Source: Lutibacter sp. (GTDB lineage Bacteria; Bacteroidota; Bacteroidia; Flavobacteriales; Flavobacteriaceae). Taken from it: 10,577 nt of DNA. The notes beneath the pieces were generated by a model that worked only from the letters and a program-made list of their open reading frames with translations, was not told the DNA's origin and ran no database searches. The stretch covers positions 1 through 10,577 of the forward strand of contig NZ_JAKIUR010000071.1 in assembly GCF_021647475.1 (NCBI RefSeq). The letters are read 5' to 3'. Shown here piece after piece: positions 1 through 7,168 of this stretch (position 1 is the stretch's first letter; the number at the start of each line of letters is the position of its first letter). The translations under genes and the position numbers were made by a program.

Positions 1-149
1 CCTGACTTCTCACAACCTTTTGTACCTCCACATTTACTACAAGTAAAACCATCTTGCCACTTTATTTTAGCTAAATAGGCTTTACAAGCATCATCATTTG
101 GTAGTTCTTTTATAAAGTTTAGTATATCTTGCCCTTTAAATTGTTCCAT
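1..149 (-). CDS. IS1595-type transposase, N-terminal part (runs off the left edge)
   Basis: This is the N-terminal 49 residues of a transposase; the rest lies outside the window. It opens MEQFKGQDIL and continues through LPNDDACKAYLAKIKW to a zinc-ribbon start with Cys37 and Cys40 (CSKCGG). An ACxxYL...W.dGf.C.kCG arrangement is typical of the N-terminal zinc ribbon of IS1595 (ISXO2-like) DDE transposases, which cut and paste the element. The ATG at 147-149 is chosen because the frame has no earlier ATG before an in-frame TAG around position 186. No Shine-Dalgarno box stands at normal spacing; an AAAGAG lies almost against the ATG and inside a hairpin. The catalytic DDE core and the far end of the IS cannot be seen, so whether the element is intact is unknown. 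The family call rests on recognition of the N-terminus only. Confidence 0.75.
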   Translation of the reverse strand, partial: MEQFKGQDILNFIKELPNDDACKAYLAKIKWQDGFTCSKCGGTKGCEKS

Positions 150-170
150 ATCTCTTTGTTTAAAGAGATA
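149..170. repeat. Perfect 9-bp hairpin over the transposase start codon
   Basis: TATCTCTTT (149-157) and AAAGAGATA (162-170) are perfect complements separated by the 4-base loop GTTT. On the minus strand the stem holds the only purine-rich RBS-like stretch (AAAGAG), and its last base is the A of the transposase ATG. A transcript entering from outside the IS could therefore fold and hide the start. This is an inference by analogy with hairpins that limit transposase translation in other IS families. Confidence 0.6.
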
Positions 171-186
171 AATATACGGTAACTAA

Positions 187-640
187 ATGACTAACTCAAT
201 ATATTTATATTATCTAAAAGCAACATCTACAATCCCAGAAGTAAAAGCAGAAAACAAAGGATTTACAACTTATTTAAGCTCTAATAATTCTTTTATTTTA
301 AATACAAATAAAACAGTGTTTGCGTCTATTAATTACTGGTATCAATTTCCCGAAGCAAGTGATTTAGATAATGCAAATGCCTATTCACAATTAGATATTA
401 GTTTTAAAGTGTTATCGCTAAATAAAAGGTGGATTTTAAATATAAGTGGCTCTGATATCTTAAAAACAAACCGCCCAACTTACATATCTTATAATAGCAA
501 TAATATAAAAAACGACTTTTAGTAATTATTATGATAATAGAAGGTTAAATTTTTCACTAACTTATCGTTTAGGTAATAATAAAATTAAAGGTAAAAAGCA
601 TAAAGGTAGTAATCAAGATGAAAAAAATAGAATTAATTAA
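187..640 (+). pseudogene. C-terminal remnant of an outer-membrane beta-barrel (OMP_b-brl_3 / TonB-dependent-receptor-like) gene, frameshifted
   Basis: The sequence encodes the last strands of an outer-membrane barrel: alternating hydrophobic/aromatic stretches such as LYYLKAT, TVFASINYWYQFP and RWILNISGSDIL, the last being the usual LxISxSDIL(N)TN strand of this family. Frame 1 runs from 187 to a TAG at 520-522. Moving by one base at the TTTT run (517-520) opens another frame from 521 to a TAA at 638-640. That frame gives SNYYDNRRLNFSLTYRLGN and then a charged tail KIKGKKHKGSNQDEKNRIN, which is the normal C-terminus of these proteins. The gene is thus broken twice: its N-terminal plug and most of the barrel are missing where it meets the IS end, and one extra T shifts the frame. 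The ATG at 187 directly follows an in-frame TAA, probably contributed by the IS end, so it is not a genuine start. A sequencing error could explain the frameshift but not the truncation. Confidence 0.72.
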
Positions 641-707
641 TAATCTACGAATAGAAATAAAATTTAAAAAAATAGCAGAAGAAGTAGAGCAACTCATAAA
701 AAAATAG
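618..707 (+). CDS. Possible 29-residue small protein (doubtful)
   Basis: A short ORF with an ATG start, rich in Lys, Glu and Ile (MKKIELINNL..., ending EEVEQLIKK), could form one amphipathic helix. It overlaps the last 23 bases of the barrel remnant and stops 4 bases before the ATG of the next gene, a spacing that would suit translational coupling. There is no clear ribosome-binding site and I recognise no family. It could equally be chance coding in AT-rich DNA or the degraded remains of a gene. Confidence 0.2.
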   Translation: MKKIELINNLRIEIKFKKIAEEVEQLIKK

Positions 708-711
708 TTAA

Positions 712-963
712 ATGAATAGCAAAGAGTTAGAAATTAAACTTGATGAACTAAAAGTCCCAAAACGATATTATTCACTTAAAAAAGGATTATTGCCCGATAG
801 ATTTTATTTAGTAACTGTTGAAGATTCTTATTGGGAATTTTATTATTTTGATGAAAGAGGAGGTAAAAATAATTATAAAAAATTTTTATCAGAAGAAAAT
901 GCATGTAACTATTTTTATAGTAAAATGATTGAGATGAAATATGCATGGAGTGCATATAATTAA
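712..963 (+). CDS. Small uncharacterised protein, immunity-protein-like
   Basis: This 83-residue soluble protein has no signal peptide or membrane segment. It reads as an N-terminal helix (KELEIKLDELKVP), a PxxYYSLxxGLLPDR turn, a strand WEFYYFDERGG near residues 42-52, and a helix SEENACNYFYSKMIEM. The order 'ELxxxLdeLxVPxxxYSLxxGLxxdxfxL...WexYYxERGg...F.sEeeAC.YF' resembles, from memory, small immunity-type proteins found beside polymorphic/Rhs toxin tips and as stand-alone orphans. No toxin gene is visible here; only the IS and a broken barrel gene lie upstream, which fits an orphan in a variable region. The ATG at 712 is the only good start. The family assignment is unverified and no enzymatic motif is seen. 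Confidence 0.55.
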   Translation: MNSKELEIKLDELKVPKRYYSLKKGLLPDRFYLVTVEDSYWEFYYFDERGGKNNYKKFLSEENACNYFYSKMIEMKYAWSAYN

Positions 964-1097
964 AAAATATAGCGGAAGATAAAAAAGTGCTTATTAAGCT
1001 TTACTCTAAAATTATAGACAAATAATTTCTTTTTATAGAGTCTAATTATCATATAAATTATTTTATATTGTTCATAATAATTCAAACATTTTATTAA

Positions 1098-1814
1098 ATG
1101 TCCAACAAATCTTTTAAGTTTAAACAATTTACAATTCAACAAGATAAAACAGCAATGAAAGTGGGTACTGATGCTGTTTTATTAGGAGCTTGGGTAAATT
1201 TAAAAAACGAATTAAATACTATTTTAGATGTGGGTTCAGGAACTGGACTAATTGCTTTAATGTTGGCACAGCGTTCTTTTGCTGAAACTATTGATGCAGT
1301 AGAATTAAATGAAAATGCATATTTACAAACGGTCGAAAATTTTGAGAATAGCGATTGGGGAGATCGATTGTTTTGTTACCATGCATCGTTTCAACAATTT
1401 ACTGAAGAAATAGAAGATAAATACGATTTAATTATTTCTAATCCTCCTTTTTATACTTCAACCTATAAAGAATTAAATAGAGATAGAGCTTTGGCTCGGC
1501 ATAATGAAAGTCTATCATTTGAAGAGTTATTGTATGGAACTTCAAAACTTTTAAGTGATACAGGAACTTGTGCTTTTATTATTCCTTTTGAAGAAGAAGT
1601 TAATTTTATTAAAATAGCAGCTCAAAATAAATTAGTTCCAAATAGAATAACTAGAGTTAAAGGAAATGAAAACACAGCTATAAAAAGAAGTTTATTGCAA
1701 TTTTCAAAAACTAAAACTGAAATAGAAATTGATGAATTGATTATAGAAATCACACGTCATAAATGTACCAATGCTTATAAAAATTTGGTGAAAGATTTTT
1801 ATCTAAAGATGTAG
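1098..1814 (+). CDS. trmN6: tRNA1(Val) (adenine(37)-N6)-methyltransferase
   Basis: This 238-residue class I SAM-dependent methyltransferase is the size of E. coli YfiC/TrmN6, which makes m6A37 in tRNA1(Val) in the cytoplasm. The N-terminal F(K)FKQFTIQQDKTAMKVGTDAVLLGAW is the family signature. Motif I is DVGSGTGLIAL (residues 44-54), an acidic SAM-ribose residue follows in AVELNENA (Glu69), and the catalytic N6-adenine motif NPPFY is at 115-119. All key positions are intact. The 134 bases upstream (964-1097) are very AT-rich and hold no gene; no strong promoter match was found there. The gene ends one base from the stop codon of the convergent oxidoreductase gene and no terminator separates them. 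Confidence in the family is high; the exact tRNA target is inferred from homology. Confidence 0.9.
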   Translation: MSNKSFKFKQFTIQQDKTAMKVGTDAVLLGAWVNLKNELNTILDVGSGTGLIALMLAQRSFAETIDAVELNENAYLQTVENFENSDWGDRLFCYHASFQQFTEEIEDKYDLIISNPPFYTSTYKELNRDRALARHNESLSFEELLYGTSKLLSDTGTCAFIIPFEEEVNFIKIAAQNKLVPNRITRVKGNENTAIKRSLLQFSKTKTEIEIDELIIEITRHKCTNAYKNLVKDFYLKM

Positions 1815-1815
1815 A

Positions 1816-3408
1816 TTAAGCTTCTTCGTGATAATCTTGCTCTGTATTTATAGCCCAAATATTATTTTTAGAAATTATATTGTTTTTTATATTTTCTACG
1901 GCCGTCATAGCCGTTAGCATTGAGTGGTCCTGATTGTTATACTTATGCATACCATTTCTACCAACTAAAAATAAATTTTCGATAGTATTAGTGTAATTTT
2001 TAATTTCATCAAATCTATTGTAGCTGCCAAAATAGGCTGGATATGTTTTTGGCATTTTAATTATGGTAGCATCCAATACGGCTTCCTTTTCAATAATGTT
2101 TATTGAAGTCAGTTCGTCTATGGCAAATTTTATAAAATCTTTATCGTTTTTTTGCCATAAATCATCACCTTCATTACAAAAATACTCTAAGCCTAACCAC
2201 ACATTATCGGGATTTTTAACCAAATGTGGACTCCAATTATTAAACACTTGTAAACGCCCTATTTTAACAGATTTTTCTTGGATGTAAATCCAGTTATCCT
2301 TTATTAAATTATTTCCATTTTTATTTTTTGGAGATTGTTTTATTTTTAGATTTTTTAGTAGGAGTCCTACGGTTATAAAATCTCTGTATTGTAAATTATT
2401 GGCAACTTCTACAATACTTTTGGGCGGTTTTGGTTTTAAGCTATTTATCAATTCTTTTACTGGCATGGTAGAAAAAAAATAATTACCAATTAAGGTTGTT
2501 TGCTTATTGTTTAAAACATTAGTAATGATAATATTTTTAATCCTGTTTTGTTCTAAAACAATTTCTGTAGCTTTTGAATTAATTAAAATTTCACCTCCTT
2601 TTTCTTTAACAATTCTAGCAACTTCATTCCACATCTGTCCCGGTCCAAATTTGGGATATAAAAATTTTTCTATTAAACTCGTTTCTGTGTTATTTTGACT
2701 TATTCCCTTCTTTTTAGAAACCACCTGTTTTAATGCATGTTGCAGTGCTTTACTAACAGAAACACCTTTAATGCGTTGTGCACCCCATTTGGCTGGAATT
2801 TATTTACACGACTTACCCCAAACCTTTTTGGTATAGTCTTTAAAAAAGGTAAGGTAAAGTGTTTTACCAAATCGATTGATAAAAAAATCTTCTAAAGAGG
2901 TTTCTTTAGTTATTGGAAATAATCTAATCAACAAATAGCTAAAACCAATTTTAAGTGTGGTTATAAATCCTAATTTTGAAAGTGTTTGAAAGCTTAAAGA
3001 AATAGGATACTTAAAAAACTTTTGTAGAAAAAAAACGCGTGAAACACGTTTTCTAATCAATAGAACCTTATCAGATAATTTTATTGAATTTCCCTTTTTA
3101 TTTAATAAAATTTTATTCTCTTTACCTTGATAATTTATATTTATAAAATCACTTTTTGTGTCATTTTGAATAGGTAAAATATTTTGCCACCAATCCATTA
3201 CACGTTGTGATTTTGAGAAAAAGCGATGACCGCCGATATCCATTCTATTTCCCTTATAATTTACTGTTTTAGAAATACCACCCATATCGCTAGACATTTC
3301 TACAACAATTGGTTTAATATCAGTGTGCTTTAGCAATTCAAAAGCAGCTGTTAAGCCCGCAGGTCCTGCCCCAATTATTATAGCTGTTTTTAGGGTTTTA
3401 TTTTTCAT
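1816..3408 (-). pseudogene. FAD-dependent amine-oxidase/UDP-galactopyranose-mutase-like oxidoreductase, interrupted by a nonsense codon
   Basis: Read straight through, this frame would give about 529 residues of a flavoprotein. The N-terminal Rossmann motif is IIIGAGPAGLTAA (residues 10-22), followed by the ribose-binding Glu37, GG at 43-44 and MDIGGHRFFSK (56-66). Near the C-terminus is LFLVGRNGMHKYNNQDHSM, a second FAD-contacting segment. Codon 203 (2800-2802) is TAA, just after KKVWGKSCK, and the same frame resumes at once with IPAKWGAQRIKGVSV, the expected continuation in this family. Thus a single base change (GAA or CAA to TAA) splits it into a 202-residue N-terminal piece and a C-terminal piece that could restart at GTG 2722-2724. 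Neither half alone holds a complete FAD site. The start overlaps the glycosyltransferase gene by 11 nt, so the two are cotranscribed; relatives often sit with glycosyltransferases and act on polyisoprenyl or nucleotide sugars. Sequencing error or readthrough remain possible. Confidence 0.8.
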
Positions 3409-4777
3409 TAGAAGACCTGTTTTTAAACATATTAATTTTATTAAATAACTTTTTTATTAACACATTATCAATTAAAATGACACCAATAATAAGGGGTACC
3501 AATGGCATAAAATATCTAGAAGCACCTACCGGACCAGCTAATAAAATAATATAAAGCAACAGGCCCAAAACTATAATTTTAAAATTTAAATTGATTCTCT
3601 TATTCAAGATAAACAGAACTAAACTCAACAACTTAAAAACATTAAGAAATAAAATCAAACCTAAAATTAGCAGTAGTGGAATAGAATAAGTACTGACTAA
3701 AAATTTTAAAACACTTATTATTCCACCATTATTTAGATGATATAAAATACCTTTCTGATTTACGTTTTTAGTATTGAGTAAAAAGAAATTAGAAATATCG
3801 TATCTACCAGGGTCTAAAATTGCATATACACTTCCCTGTAGGTGATAAAAACCATAACTAATTAAATTTTTGCTCAGAAAATTTTTACTAGCTTTGTTTA
3901 AATAAGTTGTCCGTTTGGCGTAATCTTGAATTTTATTAGCATTATTGTGAATGCTATCTATAAATTTATCCGCGTAAGCGTAGCCCTTTTTACTCATCAA
4001 AAAAAGGCGTGTATTATAATTTAAAAGGTTGATGGTTTGAATACTAGAATACTGATATTTATTTGTTCGCTTATAATTCCAAGTTAACATTAAAAAAATA
4101 GCTAAAACAGGTAAAATTGATAAGATTGCAGGATACCATTTTTTTATTTTATAAGATAAATATACCATATAAATTAAACTAGGGATAACAAACAAATACA
4201 TAACTGGTTTTGTAAATGCAGCTAAAATTAAGGCAAAACTGTACCAAATTAAATATTTTTTTTCTTTAAAATAGATAAAAAGTAATGCATTTCTAAACAT
4301 TAACACAATAAAAAATTGAAATATAACTTCAGAAAAAATGGTATTGGCATAAATAAATTGTGATGGTGTTAAGGCTAACAGAATTATAAATATAACATCG
4401 TATTTTGTTTTATAATTAAAAAGAAAAAGCGTTTTTCTAACTAAATATATAGATATTATCGAAATGATATTTTGGAAGAATATAATAACAAATAAAGGTG
4501 CTTTAAATAGATAAAACAAGGATAAAAACAAGGGATATACTGGTGGGCGTAAAGTGTAGTAATCAAAATTAATAGGATTGCTTAAATCGTCACAATAAAA
4601 AATACCGTGTTCTATAATATTTTTAGCTTCGGTTAAATATTGGTATGGATCAATATGTAGGTTTTTGAATCCGGAAATAGGATAATAATTGTTTTGAAAT
4701 ACGGCAAAACCAAAAAATAAAAGGTGAATTAATACTAGACAAACTACAAATACTAAATCTCTTTTATTTTTAAACAT
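3398..4777 (-). CDS. GT-C-type (ArnT/PMT-like) membrane glycosyltransferase
   Basis: This 459-residue integral membrane protein has about 10-12 hydrophobic segments. The first is at residues 8-28, followed by a periplasmic loop. That loop carries the GT-C hallmarks: an acidic residue in HIDPYQYLTEAKNIIEHG (Asp43) and TLRPPVYPLFL (76-86), matching the D...Y...A...G...RPPxYP pattern of ArnT/PMT_2-like enzymes. Such enzymes move a sugar from a polyisoprenyl phosphate to lipid, glycan or protein on the outer face of the inner membrane. Its start lies 27 nt after the saccharopine dehydrogenase stop and its end overlaps the FAD oxidoreductase by 11 nt, implying one transcript. Substrate and acceptor cannot be told from sequence. 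With the partner oxidoreductase broken, the module may no longer work as a unit. Confidence 0.7.
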   Translation of the reverse strand: MFKNKRDLVFVVCLVLIHLLFFGFAVFQNNYYPISGFKNLHIDPYQYLTEAKNIIEHGIFYCDDLSNPINFDYYTLRPPVYPLFLSLFYLFKAPLFVIIFFQNIISIISIYLVRKTLFLFNYKTKYDVIFIILLALTPSQFIYANTIFSEVIFQFFIVLMFRNALLFIYFKEKKYLIWYSFALILAAFTKPVMYLFVIPSLIYMVYLSYKIKKWYPAILSILPVLAIFLMLTWNYKRTNKYQYSSIQTINLLNYNTRLFLMSKKGYAYADKFIDSIHNNANKIQDYAKRTTYLNKASKNFLSKNLISYGFYHLQGSVYAILDPGRYDISNFFLLNTKNVNQKGILYHLNNGGIISVLKFLVSTYSIPLLLILGLILFLNVFKLLSLVLFILNKRINLNFKIIVLGLLLYIILLAGPVGASRYFMPLVPLIIGVILIDNVLIKKLFNKINMFKNRSSNEK

Positions 4778-4804
4778 TTATAATGATTGTTTTTAGGTTA
4801 TAAA

Positions 4805-6175
4805 TTACCCTACCACATTTTCGGGATTATAACCTAAATAGGACATTTTTTCTTCAGTAAAAATAATTCCATTTTCTTTTAATTCGCTTAAAATAGGTTC
4901 ATAAATTTCTTTGCTAATTGGTAATTGAACTCCAGGAGTTTTAATTTCTCCATTTAATATCTTTAAAGTTGCAATTCCAACAGGTAAACCAACGGTTTTT
5001 GCCATAGCAGTATAAGTTTGATCATCGCCTATGCAAACCATACTGCTTTTAATTTGTTCTTTTTTACCATTAACTTCATATCCAAAAAGATGTTGCATTA
5101 CAATCATATCTTTATCATCTTTTTCTAAAGTCCAGCTTTCTTTTAATATTTTTTCAAGAATTTGGGCGGGTGTAGCATTTTTTAGTCCAATTTTTTTGTT
5201 CGGATTAAATAAATCTAATTCCAATAATTTTCCCCAAACTTCATCATCCTGATCAATTTTTAAATAATAACGTAGTTTTAATTCAACCGAATCATTAGGA
5301 TTATAGGCTAAAAAGGAATTGGTGAAATCTCGATAACTCATATTTTCAGAATCTTCAATGGTGTAACTATCATCAGTCATTCCAAGCTGTATAAAAACAT
5401 TCCAAGCTCTTGAAAAACCAACACGTCTTATAGTTCCTCGGTATAAGGTTAAAATATCATCTAATCCATAAATACTCTTGTATTTTAAGGAATCTCGGTT
5501 GGCATATCCTTCAAATTTCCCGTAGTTATTAATATGTAATATTTCAGTTCTTCTGAATAATTTTTGGTATGGAATGTATTTATATTTCCCTTCCTGTAAA
5601 AATTTTGCGGCACCACCTTGTCCGGCTAAAACTACATTTCTTGGATTCCAGGTAAATTTATAATTCCATAAATTAGTATCACTTTCAGGAGCAACCAATC
5701 CGCCAGTAAAAGATTCAAAAAGCAACATATTGCCATCTTTTTCTCTAATGCCATCAATAACTTGCATAGCACTCATATGATCAATACCAGGATCTAATCC
5801 AACTTCATTTAAAAATACCAATCCTTTTTCAACTACTTTTTTATTAAGCTGTTTCATTTCTTTAGAAATGTAAGATGGCGTAATAAGGTTCTTTCCAAAT
5901 TCAATACAATCCTTTGCTACTTTAATATGAAGGGTTGCCGGTAGCATTGATATTATAATGGTAGCATTTTTTATTTCTTTTCTTCTAGCTTCTTCATTAA
6001 AAATATCTAATGTAATTGCTTTTCCGTTTGGGTGATTGTTTATTTTTTGTTTCGCTAATTCTAAAGAAACATCTGCCACAATAACCTGCAAATTTTCAGA
6101 ACTTGATTTTTTTAGTAAATAAGTAATAAGGGACGATGAAGATTGGCCTGCGCCAATTACCAAAATAGTACGCAT
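4805..6175 (-). CDS. Saccharopine dehydrogenase family protein
   Basis: This 456-residue cytoplasmic NAD(P)-dependent enzyme has an N-terminal Rossmann motif VIGAGQSSSSLITYLL (residues 6-21), a conserved SMLPATLHIKVA strand-helix (76-87), and the family hallmark FLNEVGLDPGIDHMSAM (121-137). A typical saccharopine dehydrogenase C-terminal domain follows, with the late motif TAMAKTVGLPVGIA. Length and order match the LYS9-type enzymes that interconvert saccharopine with glutamate and alpha-aminoadipate semialdehyde, used in lysine catabolism in many Bacteroidota. The reaction is inferred; relatives acting on carboxynorspermidine or other opines exist. It is followed after 27 nt by the glycosyltransferase, an operon partner with no obvious metabolic link. 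A candidate promoter lies just upstream (6216-6223). Confidence 0.85.
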   Translation of the reverse strand: MRTILVIGAGQSSSSLITYLLKKSSSENLQVIVADVSLELAKQKINNHPNGKAITLDIFNEEARRKEIKNATIIISMLPATLHIKVAKDCIEFGKNLITPSYISKEMKQLNKKVVEKGLVFLNEVGLDPGIDHMSAMQVIDGIREKDGNMLLFESFTGGLVAPESDTNLWNYKFTWNPRNVVLAGQGGAAKFLQEGKYKYIPYQKLFRRTEILHINNYGKFEGYANRDSLKYKSIYGLDDILTLYRGTIRRVGFSRAWNVFIQLGMTDDSYTIEDSENMSYRDFTNSFLAYNPNDSVELKLRYYLKIDQDDEVWGKLLELDLFNPNKKIGLKNATPAQILEKILKESWTLEKDDKDMIVMQHLFGYEVNGKKEQIKSSMVCIGDDQTYTAMAKTVGLPVGIATLKILNGEIKTPGVQLPISKEIYEPILSELKENGIIFTEEKMSYLGYNPENVVG

Positions 6176-6215
6176 TTTTATATAAATTTAACTCAAAAAT
6201 TGAAGTACGAATGTA

Positions 6216-6245
6216 CAAATTTAAATGCTCACATTATTTAAAAAA
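6216..6245 (-). promoter_or_regulatory. Candidate promoter for the saccharopine dehydrogenase gene
   Basis: On the minus strand TAAATTTG (6216-6223) exactly fits the Bacteroidota -7 consensus TAnnTTTG. A T-rich stretch (TTTTT, 6241-6245) stands about 18 bases upstream where the -33 TTTG/TTG box is expected, though it lacks the G. Transcription would begin near 6209, leaving a leader of about 34 bases. The match is by eye only. Confidence 0.4.
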
Positions 6246-6257
6246 CAGCTATTTATC

Positions 6258-6479
6258 TTAGTGCTTTGTAGTTGCTAAAATTTGTTTTGCATTTTCAAAA
6301 TCTAACTCATTAATTTTTAGTCGATAACCTTCTAAACTAGGAATGCCAATAGTTGTTAAGTTTTCATCAAAAACATAGCTAGGAATATTATAGGTTGCCA
6401 ATAAAGTTTTTGCTATATAAATTTCATGAATTAAACTTGTTTCAAATAAGGTTATTAAAGTATCTGAATGTTTTATCAT
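6258..6479 (-). CDS. DUF2007-like small protein (putative signal-transducing protein fold)
   Basis: This 73-residue soluble protein reads IKHSDTLITLFETSLIHEIYIAKTLLATYNIPSYVFDENLTT, then a short SLEGYRLKINELDFENAKQIL. An N-terminal strand, a helix 'E...ak.lLe..gI.s.v.de', and a final 'l.V...d.e.A..iL' half are the layout of DUF2007 (PF09413), a GlnB-like ferredoxin-fold family named only by resemblance to signal-transducing proteins. Its biochemical function is unknown. It lies 82 nt upstream of the saccharopine dehydrogenase on the same strand, and is divergent from the DUF423 gene with 81 bases between the two starts. Those bases contain several TATATTTA-like stretches but no convincing promoter pair. 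Confidence 0.65.
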   Translation of the reverse strand: MIKHSDTLITLFETSLIHEIYIAKTLLATYNIPSYVFDENLTTIGIPSLEGYRLKINELDFENAKQILATTKH

Positions 6480-6560
6480 AATAAATGGTTTTTATAAATA
6501 TACTAAAATTGAATATGAAAGGTATTAAGTTTATATTTACTGCTTTAAATTTATGATAAA

Positions 6561-6929
6561 ATGAATAAAAATTTAACAATTACTTCTATTTTAGGAGCTA
6601 TTACTATTATTTTAGGTGCTTTTGGAGCACATGCTTTAAAGGATAAATTAGGAGTTTACGAGTTAAAAAGTTTTGAAACGGCAGTAAAATATCAAATGTT
6701 TCATGTACTCGTTTTATTGTTTGTAAATACCATGGTTAATTTTACTTCAAAAATTAAAAATCAATTAACATTATTATTCTTACTTGGAATTTTGTTTTTC
6801 TCTGGATCCATATATGCAATTACATTTGGAGTTCCTGCAAAACTTATTTGGTTTATAACTCCGCTAGGAGGTTTACTTTTTATAATTGGTTGGTTAAAAA
6901 TGGCTTTGGTTTTTTATAAAAAATCATAA
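6561..6929 (+). CDS. DUF423 family membrane protein
   Basis: This 122-residue inner-membrane protein has four hydrophobic segments, roughly residues 5-25, 43-63, 68-88 and 93-118. The N-terminal GAITIILGAFGAHALKDKL is the signature of DUF423 (YwdK/YgdD type; PF04241), followed by the usual FETAVKYQMFHVLVLL and a GSIYAI...PLGGLLFIIGWLKMAL end. Length fits the family. Its molecular role is not known. A G+C-rich palindrome starts 38 bases after the stop codon. Confidence 0.88.
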   Translation: MNKNLTITSILGAITIILGAFGAHALKDKLGVYELKSFETAVKYQMFHVLVLLFVNTMVNFTSKIKNQLTLLFLLGILFFSGSIYAITFGVPAKLIWFITPLGGLLFIIGWLKMALVFYKKS

Positions 6930-6967
6930 TTAATACTTTGATTGTCCGTAATTAATCATAAAATGTT

Positions 6968-7012
6968 CGTCATGCTAAACCTGCCTGTCCGGCAGGCAGG
7001 TTTAGCATGACG
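6968..7012. repeat. Perfect 20-bp inverted repeat, palindromic intergenic element
   Basis: The left arm (6968-6987, beginning CGTCATGCTAAACC) and right arm (6993-7012, ending GGTTTAGCATGACG) are perfect complements with a 5-base loop TCCGG. The core CCTGCCTG/CAGGCAGG is much richer in G+C than the surroundings. It lies 38 bases after the DUF423 stop. It could act as a transcript end or stabiliser, but no T-run follows on either strand, so it is not a standard intrinsic terminator. The form is that of a dispersed REP-like intergenic repeat. Confidence 0.8.
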
Positions 7013-7096
7013 TATAAATATGAAATATGACACAAAACGAATATACATTTTAATACTTCTTTAAAAAATAAAATAAGACTTATTTTATTAAATAAT

Positions 7097-7110
7097 CGAA
7101 AGCGTTTTCG
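7097..7110. promoter_or_regulatory. Operator-like near-palindrome upstream of pckA (site 1)
   Basis: CGAAAGCGTTTTCG is a near-perfect palindrome: 12 of 14 positions agree with the reverse complement and only the pair next to the central CG differs. The AAAnCGnTTT pattern is typical of LacI-family regulator sites. It lies about 130 bases before the -7 element of pckA. No regulator gene is in the window, so the binding protein is unknown. Confidence 0.4.
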
Positions 7111-7168
7111 TTAAAAATAATAGTTTCAATAATTTACTATATATCTAATAATCAACAATATAAGTAAC

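Noticed and set aside
171..195. Exact terminal inverted repeat of the IS
   Set aside because: Only one end of the element is in the window, so its terminus and target duplication cannot be determined.
960..1142. Minus-strand 60-residue ORF overlapping the trmN6 start
   Set aside because: Low-complexity, Lys/Phe/Tyr/Ile-rich translation of AT-rich intergenic DNA with no family resemblance; it also overlaps the conserved trmN6 N-terminus.
2063..2698. Plus-strand ORFs of 63-74 residues opposite the oxidoreductase
   Set aside because: They mirror a family-conserved minus-strand frame and look like random hydrophobic translation.
1816..2724. C-terminal oxidoreductase half as an independent gene starting at GTG 2722
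   Set aside because: The open frame continues upstream of the GTG to the TAA with family-typical sequence (IPAKWGAQRIKG), and this half lacks the Rossmann FAD motif, so it is better read as part of a broken gene.
6968..7012. Intrinsic terminator for the DUF423 gene
   Set aside because: The stem is strong but no T-run follows on either strand, so it was listed as a repeat instead.
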